Numbered from the stretch's first letter, positions 26,138 to 35,495 are shown. The stretch: 64,000 nt of DNA from Solirubrobacterales bacterium (GCA_019240115.1 JAFAYV010000087.1:55266-119265), one strand, 5' to 3'. Translations and numbers: made by a program. Notes: generated by a model from the sequence alone, not told the origin.

Positions 26138-26689
26138 TCACGATCGCTGGTCGGCCTCCGCGCGCCGGACCGCCGCATCGAGCCCTTCCGAGCCCACCAG
26201 CCCCTGGAAGCGGCGCACGATCGGGGACACCGCGCGCAGACCGAGCCGGCCCTGGGCCCCGAGCGCCTCCACGCGGGTCTCGGAGTGCAGGCACGAACCC
26301 GCGCCGTTGCGCATCACCCAATGGGCGAACACCACCCGTGCGGTCCCCCGCCGCGACCATTCGCGGAACTCGGCGGGAACGTCGAGCTCGGGATAGTCGC
26401 GGCGCAGCGTCCAGATCCGGCCGACCAGCCCGGAGACGAGGCGCCACTGCGCGGTCTCCAGGACGACGAACGGCGGCGCCCGGAACAGCTCGTCGAAGCG
26501 CAGGTCGCGCGGGAGTCCGGGGATCCGCCAGCGCACGAGCCGGCCGAGCAGCCCCGCGTCGGCGACGCGCACCCCGAGCGCCGCCGCCCACAGCGCGTCG
26601 GGTCCGACGCCCGCGTCGCGGCGATGCACGACCCGGAACGCGGGCTCGGCGAGCCACGCGTCGAGGTCAGGCGCCGTCGGGCCGCCCAT
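26138..26689 (-). CDS. StART/SRPBCC-like domain protein (tentative)
   Basis: The 183-aa protein starts at ATG 26689. It begins with a segment (FRVVHRRDAGVGPDALWAAA) like the first strand and helix of SRPBCC lipid-binding-like proteins. FVVLETAQWRLVSGLVGR, VVFAHWVMRNGAGSCLHSETRV and a final VSPIVRRFQGLV helix follow. The assignment rests on this pattern only. It is upstream of and co-directional with recD2, which may share its transcript. Confidence 0.45.
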   Translation of the reverse strand: MGGPTAPDLDAWLAEPAFRVVHRRDAGVGPDALWAAALGVRVADAGLLGRLVRWRIPGLPRDLRFDELFRAPPFVVLETAQWRLVSGLVGRIWTLRRDYPELDVPAEFREWSRRGTARVVFAHWVMRNGAGSCLHSETRVEALGAQGRLGLRAVSPIVRRFQGLVGSEGLDAAVRRAEADQRS

Positions 26690-26853
26690 GGCTGGTTTTT
26701 TAGCGCGTCGCCGACCGAAACCCGATACCGTCCTGCCTGCCTGACAGGCTTGCTCCGGCGCACGGTGGCTGGCAGGATGCGGCCTCGCGTGCGCGTCTCG
26801 ACGCCGTGGCCGGCGAGGGAACGTCGTTTTCGCGCCCTGGGCGCACCCCATTC

Positions 26854-27864
26854 ATGACCTCAGCTTCCGCCTCTCCGCAGAGCGTCCCGGACTTCGCGCG
26901 GTTTGCGATCGGGTTCGATCACCGCGACCGCGTACGGCTGCACGCCCTCATCGACGAGGTCCTCGACTCCGAGCGCTGGTCCGAGGCCGACATGACCGCT
27001 CGCTTCGAGGCGGCGTGGGCGGCGTACCACGACGCGCCCGCGGTGGCGTGCGCGAGCTGGACCGGCGGGGCCCTGGCCGCGCTTGACTTCGCTGGCGTCG
27101 CGGGCGAGACCGTGCTGTGCCCCTCGAACACGTTCATGGCCACGCCGCTGGCCGCGATCCGCGCCGGCGCCCGCGTGCGGTTCGTCGATTGCAACCGCGA
27201 GGACCTGTGCACGTCCTTCGCCGACTTCGAGCGGGCCGCCGAGCAGCACCGGCCGCGGGCGGCCTTCCTCGTGCATATCGGCGGCCACATCGCCTTCGAG
27301 ACCGAGGCGATCGCGCGCTACTGCGCCGAGCACGGCATCTTCCTCATCGAGGACTGCGCCCACAGCCACGGCGCCGAGTGGCACGGCCGGCGGGCCGGCA
27401 CCTGGGGCGACGTCGGCGTCTACTCGCTGTATGCGACGAAGACGATCTCGACCGGCGAAGGTGGGGTCCTGATCTCGCGCCGCCCCGAGGTCCTCGAGCA
27501 CGCGCGGAGCTTTCGCAACTACGGCAAGCCCGACTACGCGGTGCAAGGCCTGAACTTTCGCATGAGCGAGTTCACCGCCGCGCTCGGGCTCGTGCAGATC
27601 GAGCGGCTGCCGGAGATCGTCGCGTTCAAGAACGCGGTCGCGCGCGAGCACCTGGACCCGCAGTTCCCGGCCCGGCTGCAGCTTCCCGAGGGCATGACCT
27701 CGGGCCTGTACAAGTACATCGTCTTCGACTGGCTGGAGCGCTCCACCGGCCGTGTCTACGACCAGCCGTGCCATCGGATCGTGGGTCACGACGTCTCGCT
27801 GCGCAACTCCGACTGGGTAGCGCGCAACCATTCGTGCCCGCCGCTGTATTACCGCCCGACATGA
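26854..27864 (+). CDS. DegT/DnrJ/EryC1/StrS-family PLP aminotransferase
   Basis: The 336-aa enzyme resembles sugar aminotransferases that act on keto-sugar nucleotides. The Schiff-base Lys is Lys196 in YATKTISTGEGG. Asp167 in FLIEDCAHSHGAEW binds the PLP ring nitrogen, and SFRNYGK follows as usual. It is shorter than the common 370-400 aa at the C-terminus. I chose ATG 26854 (MTSASASPQS); an in-frame start at 26806 is less likely. The stop overlaps the next gene by ATGA, so it is coupled to the epimerase-glycosyltransferase fusion. It probably aminates the product of that epimerase domain. Confidence 0.85.
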   Translation: MTSASASPQSVPDFARFAIGFDHRDRVRLHALIDEVLDSERWSEADMTARFEAAWAAYHDAPAVACASWTGGALAALDFAGVAGETVLCPSNTFMATPLAAIRAGARVRFVDCNREDLCTSFADFERAAEQHRPRAAFLVHIGGHIAFETEAIARYCAEHGIFLIEDCAHSHGAEWHGRRAGTWGDVGVYSLYATKTISTGEGGVLISRRPEVLEHARSFRNYGKPDYAVQGLNFRMSEFTAALGLVQIERLPEIVAFKNAVAREHLDPQFPARLQLPEGMTSGLYKYIVFDWLERSTGRVYDQPCHRIVGHDVSLRNSDWVARNHSCPPLYYRPT

Positions 27865-30590
27865 GGGTTCTCGTCACAGGGGGCAGCGGCTTCATCGGCT
27901 CGCACGTGGTCGACAAGCTCCGCGCCCGCGGGCACGAGCCGGTCATCTACGACCTGCGCCCGTCGCCCTGGCACGAGCCCGACTCGGTCGAGACCGTGCT
28001 CGGCTCGATCACCGACCGCGAGGCGCTGGAGCGCGCGCTGCACAGCTGCGACGCGGTCGCCCACCTCGCCGCCGTCGCCGACGTCAACGACGTGCACGCC
28101 TCGCCCGAGGACGCGGAGCGGGTCAACGCGCGCGGCACCGTCGCCGTGCTCGAGGCCGCCCGCCGCGCCGCCGTCAAGCGGATCGTCTACGCCTCGACGA
28201 TCTGGGTGTACTCCGACTGCGACCCCGAGGAGGTCGATGAGGACACGCTCCTGCCGCCGCCGAGCCACCTCTACACGTCGACGAAGCTCGCCGGCGAGTT
28301 GTACTGCAAGGCCTATCAGGAGCTGTACGGGATCGACTACACGATCCTGCGCTTCGGGATCCCCTACGGACCGCGCGCGCGCGAGGCCGCGGTCGTCCCG
28401 GCGTTCGTCAACAGGGCGCTCGCCGGCGATCCGCTGACGCTCGCGGGCGATGGCTCGCAGTCGCGCAGGTTCGTCTACGTCGAGGACCTCGCCGACGGCG
28501 TCGCCCGCGGCCTCGACGAGATCGCGGTCAACCGCGTGTACAACCTCGCCTCCGACGAAACGGTGACGATCAAGCGGATCGCCGAGACGATCAAGGAGCT
28601 GGTCGGCGACGTCGAGATCGTCCACACCCCGGCGCGGCCCGGCGACTTCGCCGGCAAGATCGTCTCCTCACAGCGCGCCCGCTCCGAGCTGGCATGGACC
28701 GCGACGACGCCGTTCGCCGTGGGCGTGCGCAAGTACATCGAGTGGCGGCGCGAGCAGGCCGCGGTGGCCGAGCGCAGCGAGGAGGCCGCCGTCATCCCCG
28801 CCGGCGAGCCCGACGCCGAGGCCAAGCCGCGTCAGGTGCTGATCATCTCCGCCGACATCGGCGAGGGCCACGACCTCCCGGCGCGCGCGGTGGCGCGCGA
28901 GTTCCGCGACGAGGACCCCGAGGCGCAGATCTCGATCGTCAACGGGCTGCCCGCGATGGGGCCGTTCCTGACCCGCCTGCTGCGCGAGAACTCGGCCTTC
29001 ATGTTCACGTTCATCCCGTGGTGGTTCGACTTCCAGTACCGGATGTTCATGAACTTCGCGCCCACCCGCTGGCTGGCGCGCAAGCTGCTCGTGTTCTTCG
29101 GTCGCCGTGGCCTGACCCGGCTGATCAAGGCCCACGATCCCGACCTGATCGTCTCGACGTATCCCGGAGTGACCGCGCTGCTGGGGGAGATGCGGCGCCG
29201 CGGGCGATTGTCGGTCCCCTGCTACTCGTCGATCACCGATCTCGCCGGGCTGCAGTTCTGGGCCCATCCCGGGATCGACCGCCACTTCATCACCCATCCC
29301 GAGTCGACCGCCGAGGTGGAGGCGATCGCGGGGCCCGGCAGCGTTCGCTGGGCCAAGCCGCCGACCTCACCGGCGTTTCTGGCCGCTCGATCGCGCGCCG
29401 ATGCCCGCCGGGCGCTCGGCCTGCCGACCACCGACGCGTCCACCCGGGTGATCGCCGTCTCGGGCGGCGGCTGGGGGGTCGGCGACCTCGCCGGGGCGAC
29501 CGCCGCCGCGCTGCAGTTCGAGGACGCGATCGTCCTGTGCCTGTGCGGGCGCAACGACCGGCTTCGCGCGCAGGTCACCGCCCGCTTCGGCGACGAGCCC
29601 CGCCTGCGCGTCATGGGCTTCACCGACCGGATGGGCGACGTGCTCGCCGCCGCCGACGTGCTCGTGCACTCGAGCGCCGGGCTCACCGTGCTCGAGGCGA
29701 TCATCCGCGGCTGCCCCGTCGTCTCCTACGGCTTCGGCTACGGCCACGTGCGCGCGACCAACGCCGCGCTCGAGCGCTTTGAGCTCGCGCAGGTCGCCCC
29801 GCGTCTCGCCGATCTGCGCCCGGCGATGACGCGGGCGCTCACGTCCCGCCCCGAGCCCGACGGGCGCTTCGCCCGCCGGCCCTCGACCGCCTCGCTGATC
29901 ATGTCTGACGAGCGACGCATCCGGCCCCAGCCGGCGTGGCGTCTGCGGACCGTGCGCGCCGCGACGGCGACCGTGGTCGCGGCCGCGATCGCGGTCTGGG
30001 TGCTCAGCACCGACACCTCGTACGCGCTCGTCTCCCACTTCGCCCATATCCGCCCGGTGACGGCGGTCGCGGTCGACCGCCCCGAGGTCGGAGTCCTCGT
30101 CGACGCGCCCGACGGGCAGGTCGAGCGCTTGGCCTCGAACCTCTCGAACGAGGGCATCCACGCCTCCTTCGCGATGGACTCCCCGTCCTCGCGGCAGGCG
30201 AGGGCCGTCGCCTCGCTCGACGACCAGGCGCTGCCGCGGCTGCCCCGGGAGGGCCTCGTCCGCTGGCTGAGCACCACCGGTCAGCTGCATCACCTCGTCG
30301 GCCCGACGCGTCACGGCCGCCATTTCCTCTACGCCACCAACGGGCCGTGCCTCGGCCAGTGGCTGTTCGCCCACGATGCCGGTGGTCGCCTCGTCGCCGG
30401 AGCGCTGCTGCTCCACGACGCCGACGACTCGCTGCACGGCCTGCGGCCGGGACAGGTCGTCGAGGTCAAGGTCTCGAGCGTCGCCCAGCTGCAGACGGTC
30501 CGCCACAAGCTGATCGAGGCCCTTGCCTCCGAGCACCTCGCCGCGGTTCCGCTCGGGCGCCTCATGCGCGACGCGCAGTCGGCGGCGTGA
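27861..30590 (+). CDS. Fusion: NAD-dependent sugar epimerase/dehydratase, MGDG-synthase-like glycosyltransferase, degenerate NodB-like domain
   Basis: This single 909-aa frame has no stop or frameshift. Residues 1-305 are an extended SDR of the epimerase/dehydratase type: GGSGFIG at 7-13 and Tyr138-x-x-x-Lys142. Residues 324-680 are a GT28-type glycosyltransferase of the monogalactosyldiacylglycerol-synthase kind, with SADIGEGHD (GEGH at 334-337), SGGGWG (534-539) and the donor-site segment SSAGLTVLEAIIRGCPVV (about 604-621). A membrane helix (about 699-716) follows. The last domain (about 735-909) begins like a NodB polysaccharide deacetylase (VGVLVDAPDGQ, GIHASFAM) but lacks the metal-binding Asp-Asp. 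It overlaps both neighbours (ATGA and GTGA). A glycolipid-making role is inference. Confidence 0.8.
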   Translation: MRVLVTGGSGFIGSHVVDKLRARGHEPVIYDLRPSPWHEPDSVETVLGSITDREALERALHSCDAVAHLAAVADVNDVHASPEDAERVNARGTVAVLEAARRAAVKRIVYASTIWVYSDCDPEEVDEDTLLPPPSHLYTSTKLAGELYCKAYQELYGIDYTILRFGIPYGPRAREAAVVPAFVNRALAGDPLTLAGDGSQSRRFVYVEDLADGVARGLDEIAVNRVYNLASDETVTIKRIAETIKELVGDVEIVHTPARPGDFAGKIVSSQRARSELAWTATTPFAVGVRKYIEWRREQAAVAERSEEAAVIPAGEPDAEAKPRQVLIISADIGEGHDLPARAVAREFRDEDPEAQISIVNGLPAMGPFLTRLLRENSAFMFTFIPWWFDFQYRMFMNFAPTRWLARKLLVFFGRRGLTRLIKAHDPDLIVSTYPGVTALLGEMRRRGRLSVPCYSSITDLAGLQFWAHPGIDRHFITHPESTAEVEAIAGPGSVRWAKPPTSPAFLAARSRADARRALGLPTTDASTRVIAVSGGGWGVGDLAGATAAALQFEDAIVLCLCGRNDRLRAQVTARFGDEPRLRVMGFTDRMGDVLAAADVLVHSSAGLTVLEAIIRGCPVVSYGFGYGHVRATNAALERFELAQVAPRLADLRPAMTRALTSRPEPDGRFARRPSTASLIMSDERRIRPQPAWRLRTVRAATATVVAAAIAVWVLSTDTSYALVSHFAHIRPVTAVAVDRPEVGVLVDAPDGQVERLASNLSNEGIHASFAMDSPSSRQARAVASLDDQALPRLPREGLVRWLSTTGQLHHLVGPTRHGRHFLYATNGPCLGQWLFAHDAGGRLVAGALLLHDADDSLHGLRPGQVVEVKVSSVAQLQTVRHKLIEALASEHLAAVPLGRLMRDAQSAA

Positions 30591-31564
30591 GCCGCCGGCT
30601 CGCCTCGCTGCCGATCGACCTCGACGACGTTCACCGTGCCGCCGAGCGGCTCGACGGCGTGGCCCGGCGCACCCCGGTGCTCACGTCGCGCACGCTCGAC
30701 GAGCGGGCGGGGACGACGGTCGCCCTGAAGGCCGAGACCTTCCAGCGCGGCGGGGCGTTCAAGTTCCGCGGCGCCTACAACGCCATCTCGTCGCTGCCCG
30801 CGGCGTCGCGAGCCCGGGGAGTCTGCGCGGTCTCCTCGGGCAACCACGCGCAGGCGGTGGCGATCGCCGCCGGGCTGTGCGACGTGCGGGCGACGATCCT
30901 CATGCCCGCCGATGCGCCGGCGCTCAAGCGCGTCGCGACCGAAGGCTACGGCGCCTCCGTGATCGAGTTCGACCGCTACGCCGACGACCGCGACGCGCTC
31001 GTGATCGAGCTGGCCCGCGAGCGTGGGCTCGAGCTCGTGCATCCCTATGACAACCGCTTCGTGATGGCGGGGCAGGGGACGGTGGCGCTCGAGCTCGTGG
31101 CTCAGGTCGACGCGCTCGATGTGCTCCTGGTGCCGGTCGGCGGCGGCGGGCTCATCTCCGGGTGCGCGACCGTGTTCGCGGCGACGTCTCCCGGCACGCG
31201 GGTGATCGGCGTCGAGCCGGCCGCCTCCGACGACACCGCACGCTCGATGCGCAGCGGCCGCCGCGAGCGGGTCGCCGTCGGCGCGACGATCGCCGACGGT
31301 CAGCAGGCCGCGATCCCGGGCGAGCTGACCTGGCCGGTCGTGCACGAGCTCGTCGCCGCCGTCGTCACGGTCGACGACGACCAGGTGCGCGAGGCGATGC
31401 GCTTCTGCTTCGAGCGCTGCAAGCTCGTCGTGGAGCCGAGCGGCGCGACCGCGCTCGCGGCGCTGCTCTGCGGCGTCGTGCCCTGCGACGGTCAGCGGGT
31501 GGGCGTCGTCCTCTCCGGGGGCAACGTCGGGGTCGCGGGGTTCATGGGGATCATGGGCGGCTGA
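30587..31564 (+). CDS. Threonine/serine dehydratase-like PLP enzyme (fold type II)
   Basis: The 325-aa protein has the PLP Lys59 in GGAFKFRGAYN, SSGNHAQ (83-89) and the phosphate-binding GGGGL near residue 185. It also has EPSGATALAALL near the end. This is the short serine/threonine dehydratase or racemase form without a regulatory ACT domain. The GTG start overlaps the fusion gene by GTGA, an odd partner for a sugar operon. It might make a keto acid or D-amino acid for modification of the glycan, but that is speculation. A longer paralogue is at 59426. Confidence 0.8.
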   Translation: MSRRLASLPIDLDDVHRAAERLDGVARRTPVLTSRTLDERAGTTVALKAETFQRGGAFKFRGAYNAISSLPAASRARGVCAVSSGNHAQAVAIAAGLCDVRATILMPADAPALKRVATEGYGASVIEFDRYADDRDALVIELARERGLELVHPYDNRFVMAGQGTVALELVAQVDALDVLLVPVGGGGLISGCATVFAATSPGTRVIGVEPAASDDTARSMRSGRRERVAVGATIADGQQAAIPGELTWPVVHELVAAVVTVDDDQVREAMRFCFERCKLVVEPSGATALAALLCGVVPCDGQRVGVVLSGGNVGVAGFMGIMGG

Positions 31565-31619
31565 GCCGGTCGGTGGGCGGCTGAGCCGGTCGGCGGGCGG
31601 CTGAGCCGGTCGGCGGGCG
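31555..31619 (+). repeat. 20-bp tandem repeat spanning a stop codon
   Basis: The unit GGGCGGCTGAGCCGGTCGGT (31555-31574) is repeated at 31575-31594 and 31595-31614 with one change, and GGGCG starts a fourth copy. The stop codon of the dehydratase gene lies in the first unit, so each later copy carries a spare TGA. Confidence 0.9.
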
Positions 31620-31750
31620 CGGTCACGGCACGTTCACAGCCGGCGCGCACCCCGTGATTACGATCGCCGGCGAGGGCGTCCGGATCCACCCCGGGACCTG
31701 CCGGCGGTACGACGCCACAGCCTCTGTCACCTCACAACGGAGATCGACCC

Positions 31751-34249
31751 ATGTCCGAGATCACTCGTCGTCGGCTGCTGGGCACCGGCGCCCTCGCCGC
31801 GGGCGGCGTCGTCATGTCGTCGCTGTTGCCGCCGAGCGTCCGGGCGGTGCTCGCCGCCGGACCCCGGACCGGCTCGATCGACGACATCGAGCACGTCGTC
31901 ATCCACATGCAGGAGAACCGGTCCTTCGACCACTACTTCGGGACGCTCGCCGGGGTGCGGGGCTTCGGCGACCCCGGGGCGATCACGCTCTCCACCGGCC
32001 GCTCGGTCTTCTACCAGCCCGACGCCTCCAACCCCGACGGCTATCTCCTGCCCTGGCATCTCGACACCCAGCACACGAGCGCCCAGGCGATCCCCTCCAC
32101 GAGCCACGCCTGGACCGTCCAGCACCAGGCCGTCAACGGCGGCAAGATGGACAGCTGGCTGCCCGCCCACCTCGGCGCCGACGGCGCCACCAACGGGCCG
32201 TTCACGATGAGCTACTACGAGCGGGAGGACATCCCGTTTCACTTCGCGCTCGCCGAGAACTTCACGCTCTGTGACGGCTACCACTGCTCGCTGCTCGGAC
32301 CCACGTGGCCCAACCGCCTGTATCTCATGAGCGGGCAGATCGATCCCGCTGGCGTCAACGGCGGCCCGATCATCTCCAATGTCGTCAAGACGCCCTACAC
32401 GTGGACGACGTATCCCGAGCGCCTGGAGCAGGCGGGCGTCAGCTGGCGCGTGTATCAGGAGGAGGACGACTACGGGACCAACGTGCTTGAGTTCTTCCAG
32501 CAGTACCAGGACGCCACTCCGGGCTCGGGCCTGTACGAGAAGGCCCTGACCATCTCGCAGCCCGGCCAGTTCGAGCGCGACGCCCGCAACGGCGACCTGC
32601 CCGCGGTCTCCTGGATCATCCCCACCTCCGGGCAGAGCGAGCACCCCGCCTACATCCCGGCCTCGGGAGCCGACTTCCTCGCGTCCAAGATCGAGGCCGT
32701 CGCGTCCAACCCGGATCTGTGGGCCACGACGCTGTTCATCGTCAACTACGACGAGAACGACGGCTTGTTTGACCACGTGCCGCCGCCGACGCCGCCCGCC
32801 GGGACCCCCGGTGAGTTCGTCAACGGCCTGCCCATCGGGGGCGGCATCCGGGTTCCCTGCATCCTCATCTCGCCGTGGACGGTCGGGGGCTGGGTCGCCT
32901 CGGAGACCTTCGACCACACCTCGGTGCTGCGGCTGCTCGAGCTCGTCACCGGGGTCAAGGAGACGAACATCACCGACTGGCGGCGCCAGACCTTCGGCGA
33001 CCTCACCTCGGCGCTCGGCTTGCGCCCGGGCCGCTCGGTGGGCCGCTTCCCCGTCCTGCCCGCGACCCGGCCGGAGTTCTGGCAGGCCGAGCAGGAGGTG
33101 CAGACGCTACCGGCGCCGCACGCGCCGGCGGTGCAGACGCCCCCGGTGCAGGAGCAGCAGCGCACGGCGGCCCGGCGCGCGGTGGCGCGGGCGGCCGGGC
33201 AGGGCAACGGCTATCGAGCGCTGCCGGCGACGCTCAGCCGCTTTCAGGAGAACCGGTCGACGCACCGCGCCGACTTCGCCAACGGCGACAAGGAGGGCGC
33301 GTTCCCGGGCAGGATGGCCTCCCTGATCGGGGCGAGCATCTCCGACTCGACGACGCACGCCTTCGTGCCCCTGATCGTCGGCGGCGGCGTCGCGATCGTC
33401 GACACCAGCTCGTATCAGTGGGTGGCGGCGTCGGCGCAGGAGACCAACCCCTACGGCGTGGCGGCGCTGCCCGACGCCAGCAAGGTCTACGTCACCGAAG
33501 CGGGCACCAACCTCGTGTCGGTCATCGACCCCGCGACGGGCAAGGCGATCAGCGACACCGGGATCGTGGTCGGCGTCTACCCGCACGGGATCGCGGTCTC
33601 GCCCGACGGCGCGCGCGCCTACGTCGCCAACACCGGTCCCGACACCGGCCCCGGCGGCTCGGACACCCTGTCGGTCATCGACACCGGCACCGACACGGCG
33701 GCGGGCACGCTCACGGTCGGGCAGGCGCCGCAGATGGTGGCGGTCAGCCCCGACGGCCGACGCGTCTACGCGACCTGCCGCCGGGGCGTGTTCGTGGCCC
33801 AGGCGAGCAGCGGTCGCTCGGAGCAGCTCGGGGACGCCCTCCACGGACCGCAGGGCATCGCGCTGTCCCCCGACGGCGAGACGCTGTACGTGACCGATCC
33901 GGCGCGCGACCAGCTGGTGGTGCTCGACGCGGCGCGGGGGCGCCTCCGCGCGCGGGTGCCGGTGGGCACGACGCCGTGGGGGGTGGCGCTGACCTCCGAC
34001 GCCTCCTCGGTCTACGTGACCAACGCCAACGACGACACCGTCTCGGTGATCGACCCCGCGTCGAACCGGGTGACCGCCCGGATCGGCGTGCCGCGCATCC
34101 CCACCGGGATCAGCGCCTACGGCGGCGAGATGTGGGTCGCTGGCAACGTTTCGAGCACGCTGTCGGTGCTCGACACCTCATCGGGCAAGGTCACCCAGAC
34201 GATCGACTTCGGGATCAGCGCGGTGCCGACGACGATCGCGTTCGCCTGA
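31751..34249 (+). CDS. Tat-exported phospholipase C/phosphoesterase with C-terminal beta-propeller
   Basis: The 832-aa protein has a Tat signal (Arg6-Arg7 in EITRRRLLGTG). A phosphoesterase/phospholipase C domain (about 45-440) follows, with HMQENRSFDHYFG at its start and VNYDENDGLFDHVPPP as the second conserved acid/His region. After a Pro/Gln-rich linker come YVTN-type beta-propeller repeats (about 530-832) of the form SPDGARAYVAN...DTLSVIDTGT. It is probably secreted and may split phospholipids or other phosphodiesters, with the propeller binding a surface or substrate. Ordinary members end near 500-600 aa. The start is ATG 31751. Only a promoter gap and a tandem repeat precede it. Confidence 0.88.
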   Translation: MSEITRRRLLGTGALAAGGVVMSSLLPPSVRAVLAAGPRTGSIDDIEHVVIHMQENRSFDHYFGTLAGVRGFGDPGAITLSTGRSVFYQPDASNPDGYLLPWHLDTQHTSAQAIPSTSHAWTVQHQAVNGGKMDSWLPAHLGADGATNGPFTMSYYEREDIPFHFALAENFTLCDGYHCSLLGPTWPNRLYLMSGQIDPAGVNGGPIISNVVKTPYTWTTYPERLEQAGVSWRVYQEEDDYGTNVLEFFQQYQDATPGSGLYEKALTISQPGQFERDARNGDLPAVSWIIPTSGQSEHPAYIPASGADFLASKIEAVASNPDLWATTLFIVNYDENDGLFDHVPPPTPPAGTPGEFVNGLPIGGGIRVPCILISPWTVGGWVASETFDHTSVLRLLELVTGVKETNITDWRRQTFGDLTSALGLRPGRSVGRFPVLPATRPEFWQAEQEVQTLPAPHAPAVQTPPVQEQQRTAARRAVARAAGQGNGYRALPATLSRFQENRSTHRADFANGDKEGAFPGRMASLIGASISDSTTHAFVPLIVGGGVAIVDTSSYQWVAASAQETNPYGVAALPDASKVYVTEAGTNLVSVIDPATGKAISDTGIVVGVYPHGIAVSPDGARAYVANTGPDTGPGGSDTLSVIDTGTDTAAGTLTVGQAPQMVAVSPDGRRVYATCRRGVFVAQASSGRSEQLGDALHGPQGIALSPDGETLYVTDPARDQLVVLDAARGRLRARVPVGTTPWGVALTSDASSVYVTNANDDTVSVIDPASNRVTARIGVPRIPTGISAYGGEMWVAGNVSSTLSVLDTSSGKVTQTIDFGISAVPTTIAFA

Positions 34250-34277
34250 CCGACGGGAGGGTACGGGTGCGGCCGGG

Positions 34278-34724
34278 GTGGGGCGCGCCGGGGTGGCGCG
34301 CCCGGGCCGCTTCGACGGGAAGCGCTTGCGCAAGCAAGTCGCGCGGGCGCGTTACTCCAAGAGGTCGCGCTTGAGCTCGTTGATCTTCAAGCTGGCCGCC
34401 GGCGAGAGCCTGCTGCTCGGCGCCAGCGTCTACGCGGAGGTGATGGTCCGCCCGCTCAAGCGCGGCAGCGACGCAAACGTCGATGAGTTTCTCCACGCCG
34501 CCAGGGTCACGGTGATCGACCTCAACCGGACGCTCGCACGACGCGCCGCCGAGTTGCTCGCGCGCCACCGGTCGCTGCGCCTCGACGACGGGTTGTCGCT
34601 CGCGACCGCGCTCCGTCGCGCTCCGCGGGATCCGCTCCTTGAGCGGACTGCGTGTCCAGATTCCGGGAACACCGTCGGGGGGGACAGCCACGAGGGGGAA
34701 TCAGCTTGTCGCCGCGCTTGGTAG
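34278..34724 (+). pseudogene. Remnant of a VapC-like PIN-domain toxin
   Basis: The 148-codon frame from ATG 34278 has a middle part (about 40-118) that reads like the central and C-terminal PIN domain of a VapC toxin: LAAGESLLLGASVYAEVMVRP, VDEFLHAARVTVIDLNRTLARRAAEL and RHRSLRLDDGLSLATAL. The N-terminal strand with the first catalytic Asp is absent or scrambled, and after ATALRRAP the frame loses family resemblance. No antitoxin gene is seen upstream. It is best read as a decayed toxin-antitoxin locus. Confidence 0.55.
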
Positions 34725-34793
34725 GGGTCGCACCACGCCCCCGACGAGCAACAAGACGATGGCCAAGAGCAGGAGGAGCGTGGCGATGATCAC
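34701..34793 (-). CDS. Possible 30-aa hydrophobic membrane peptide
   Basis: From GTG 34793 the minus strand encodes one continuous hydrophobic helix (VIIATLLLLLAIVLLLVGGVV) and a short tail. Small single-helix proteins of this kind are common in actinobacteria. No good Shine-Dalgarno sequence is seen, and it overlaps the VapC remnant, so it may not be expressed. Confidence 0.25.
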   Translation of the reverse strand: MIIATLLLLLAIVLLLVGGVVRPLPSAATS

Positions 34794-34877
34794 GCTCTAG
34801 CCGTTTCGCATGAGCTTGTCCGAGACCCAGCGGTCAGCGCTTCCGGCGCCAGATAAAGGCGACGCACGCAATCGCTG

Positions 34878-35495
34878 TCATGTCTCGTCGTTCATCGATG
34901 AGCTTTCCGATCGGCGCCATCCAGCCACTGTGCTGCGAACGGTCTGCTCGTACAGGTCGGCCGGGTCACATGCCGGAGGCAGGGCGCCGCTGAGCTCGAG
35001 AGACACCAGGCCGTGGGCGAGGCCCCACGCGGCCAAAGCCAGTGTGGCCGCGGGTCCGGTGAACAGGTCTCGGTCAATACCGCGTTGCGCGACGTGATGG
35101 AGTGTCTGGAAGGTCGCCAGGGCGGTCGCGCGACCGTCCTGGTCGGGTTCGAATCCGGGGATCGGTGAGCCGAACATGATCGAGTACAGGTGCGGGTTCT
35201 CGCGCGCGTTGCGGCGGTAGGCGAGCCCGAGCTGCACGAGGTCCTCGGCGGGATCGTCGGTTTCGGGCACCGTTGTGAGGTGCTCGGCGAACCTGCTGAA
35301 CGCCTCCCGGTAGATCGAGGCGACCAGCCCGGGCTTGCCAGCAAACAGGGAATAGACAGCCGATGTCGAGGTGCCGACATCGGTTGCGAGCCCGCGCAGC
35401 GTCAGCGCGTGTGGTCCTTGTTCGCTGAGTACCTCGCCGGCTCGGTCCAGCAGCCGCAGGCGGAGGGCCTCATCGTGCGTTCTGGGCCGGGGCAC
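34878..35495 (-). CDS. TetR-family transcriptional repressor
   Basis: The 205-aa protein has an N-terminal HTH (LTLRGLATDVGTSTSAVYSLF, split here by family convention at about residues 31-51) and a C-terminal ligand domain of the TetR_C_33/WHG type (LGLAYRRNARENPHLYSIMFG). The GTG start at 35495 is 70 bp from the divergent monooxygenase/MFS unit. A 26-bp imperfect palindrome in between is the likely operator, so it should repress the efflux gene and itself. Confidence 0.88.
   Translation of the reverse strand: MPRPRTHDEALRLRLLDRAGEVLSEQGPHALTLRGLATDVGTSTSAVYSLFAGKPGLVASIYREAFSRFAEHLTTVPETDDPAEDLVQLGLAYRRNARENPHLYSIMFGSPIPGFEPDQDGRATALATFQTLHHVAQRGIDRDLFTGPAATLALAAWGLAHGLVSLELSGALPPACDPADLYEQTVRSTVAGWRRSESSSMNDET

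Noticed and set aside
27117..27860. In-frame upstream extension of the 909-aa fusion
   Set aside because: It runs through the aminotransferase gene in another frame with Arg/Pro-rich nonsense, while ATG 27861 starts exactly with the dinucleotide-binding motif and overlaps the stop.
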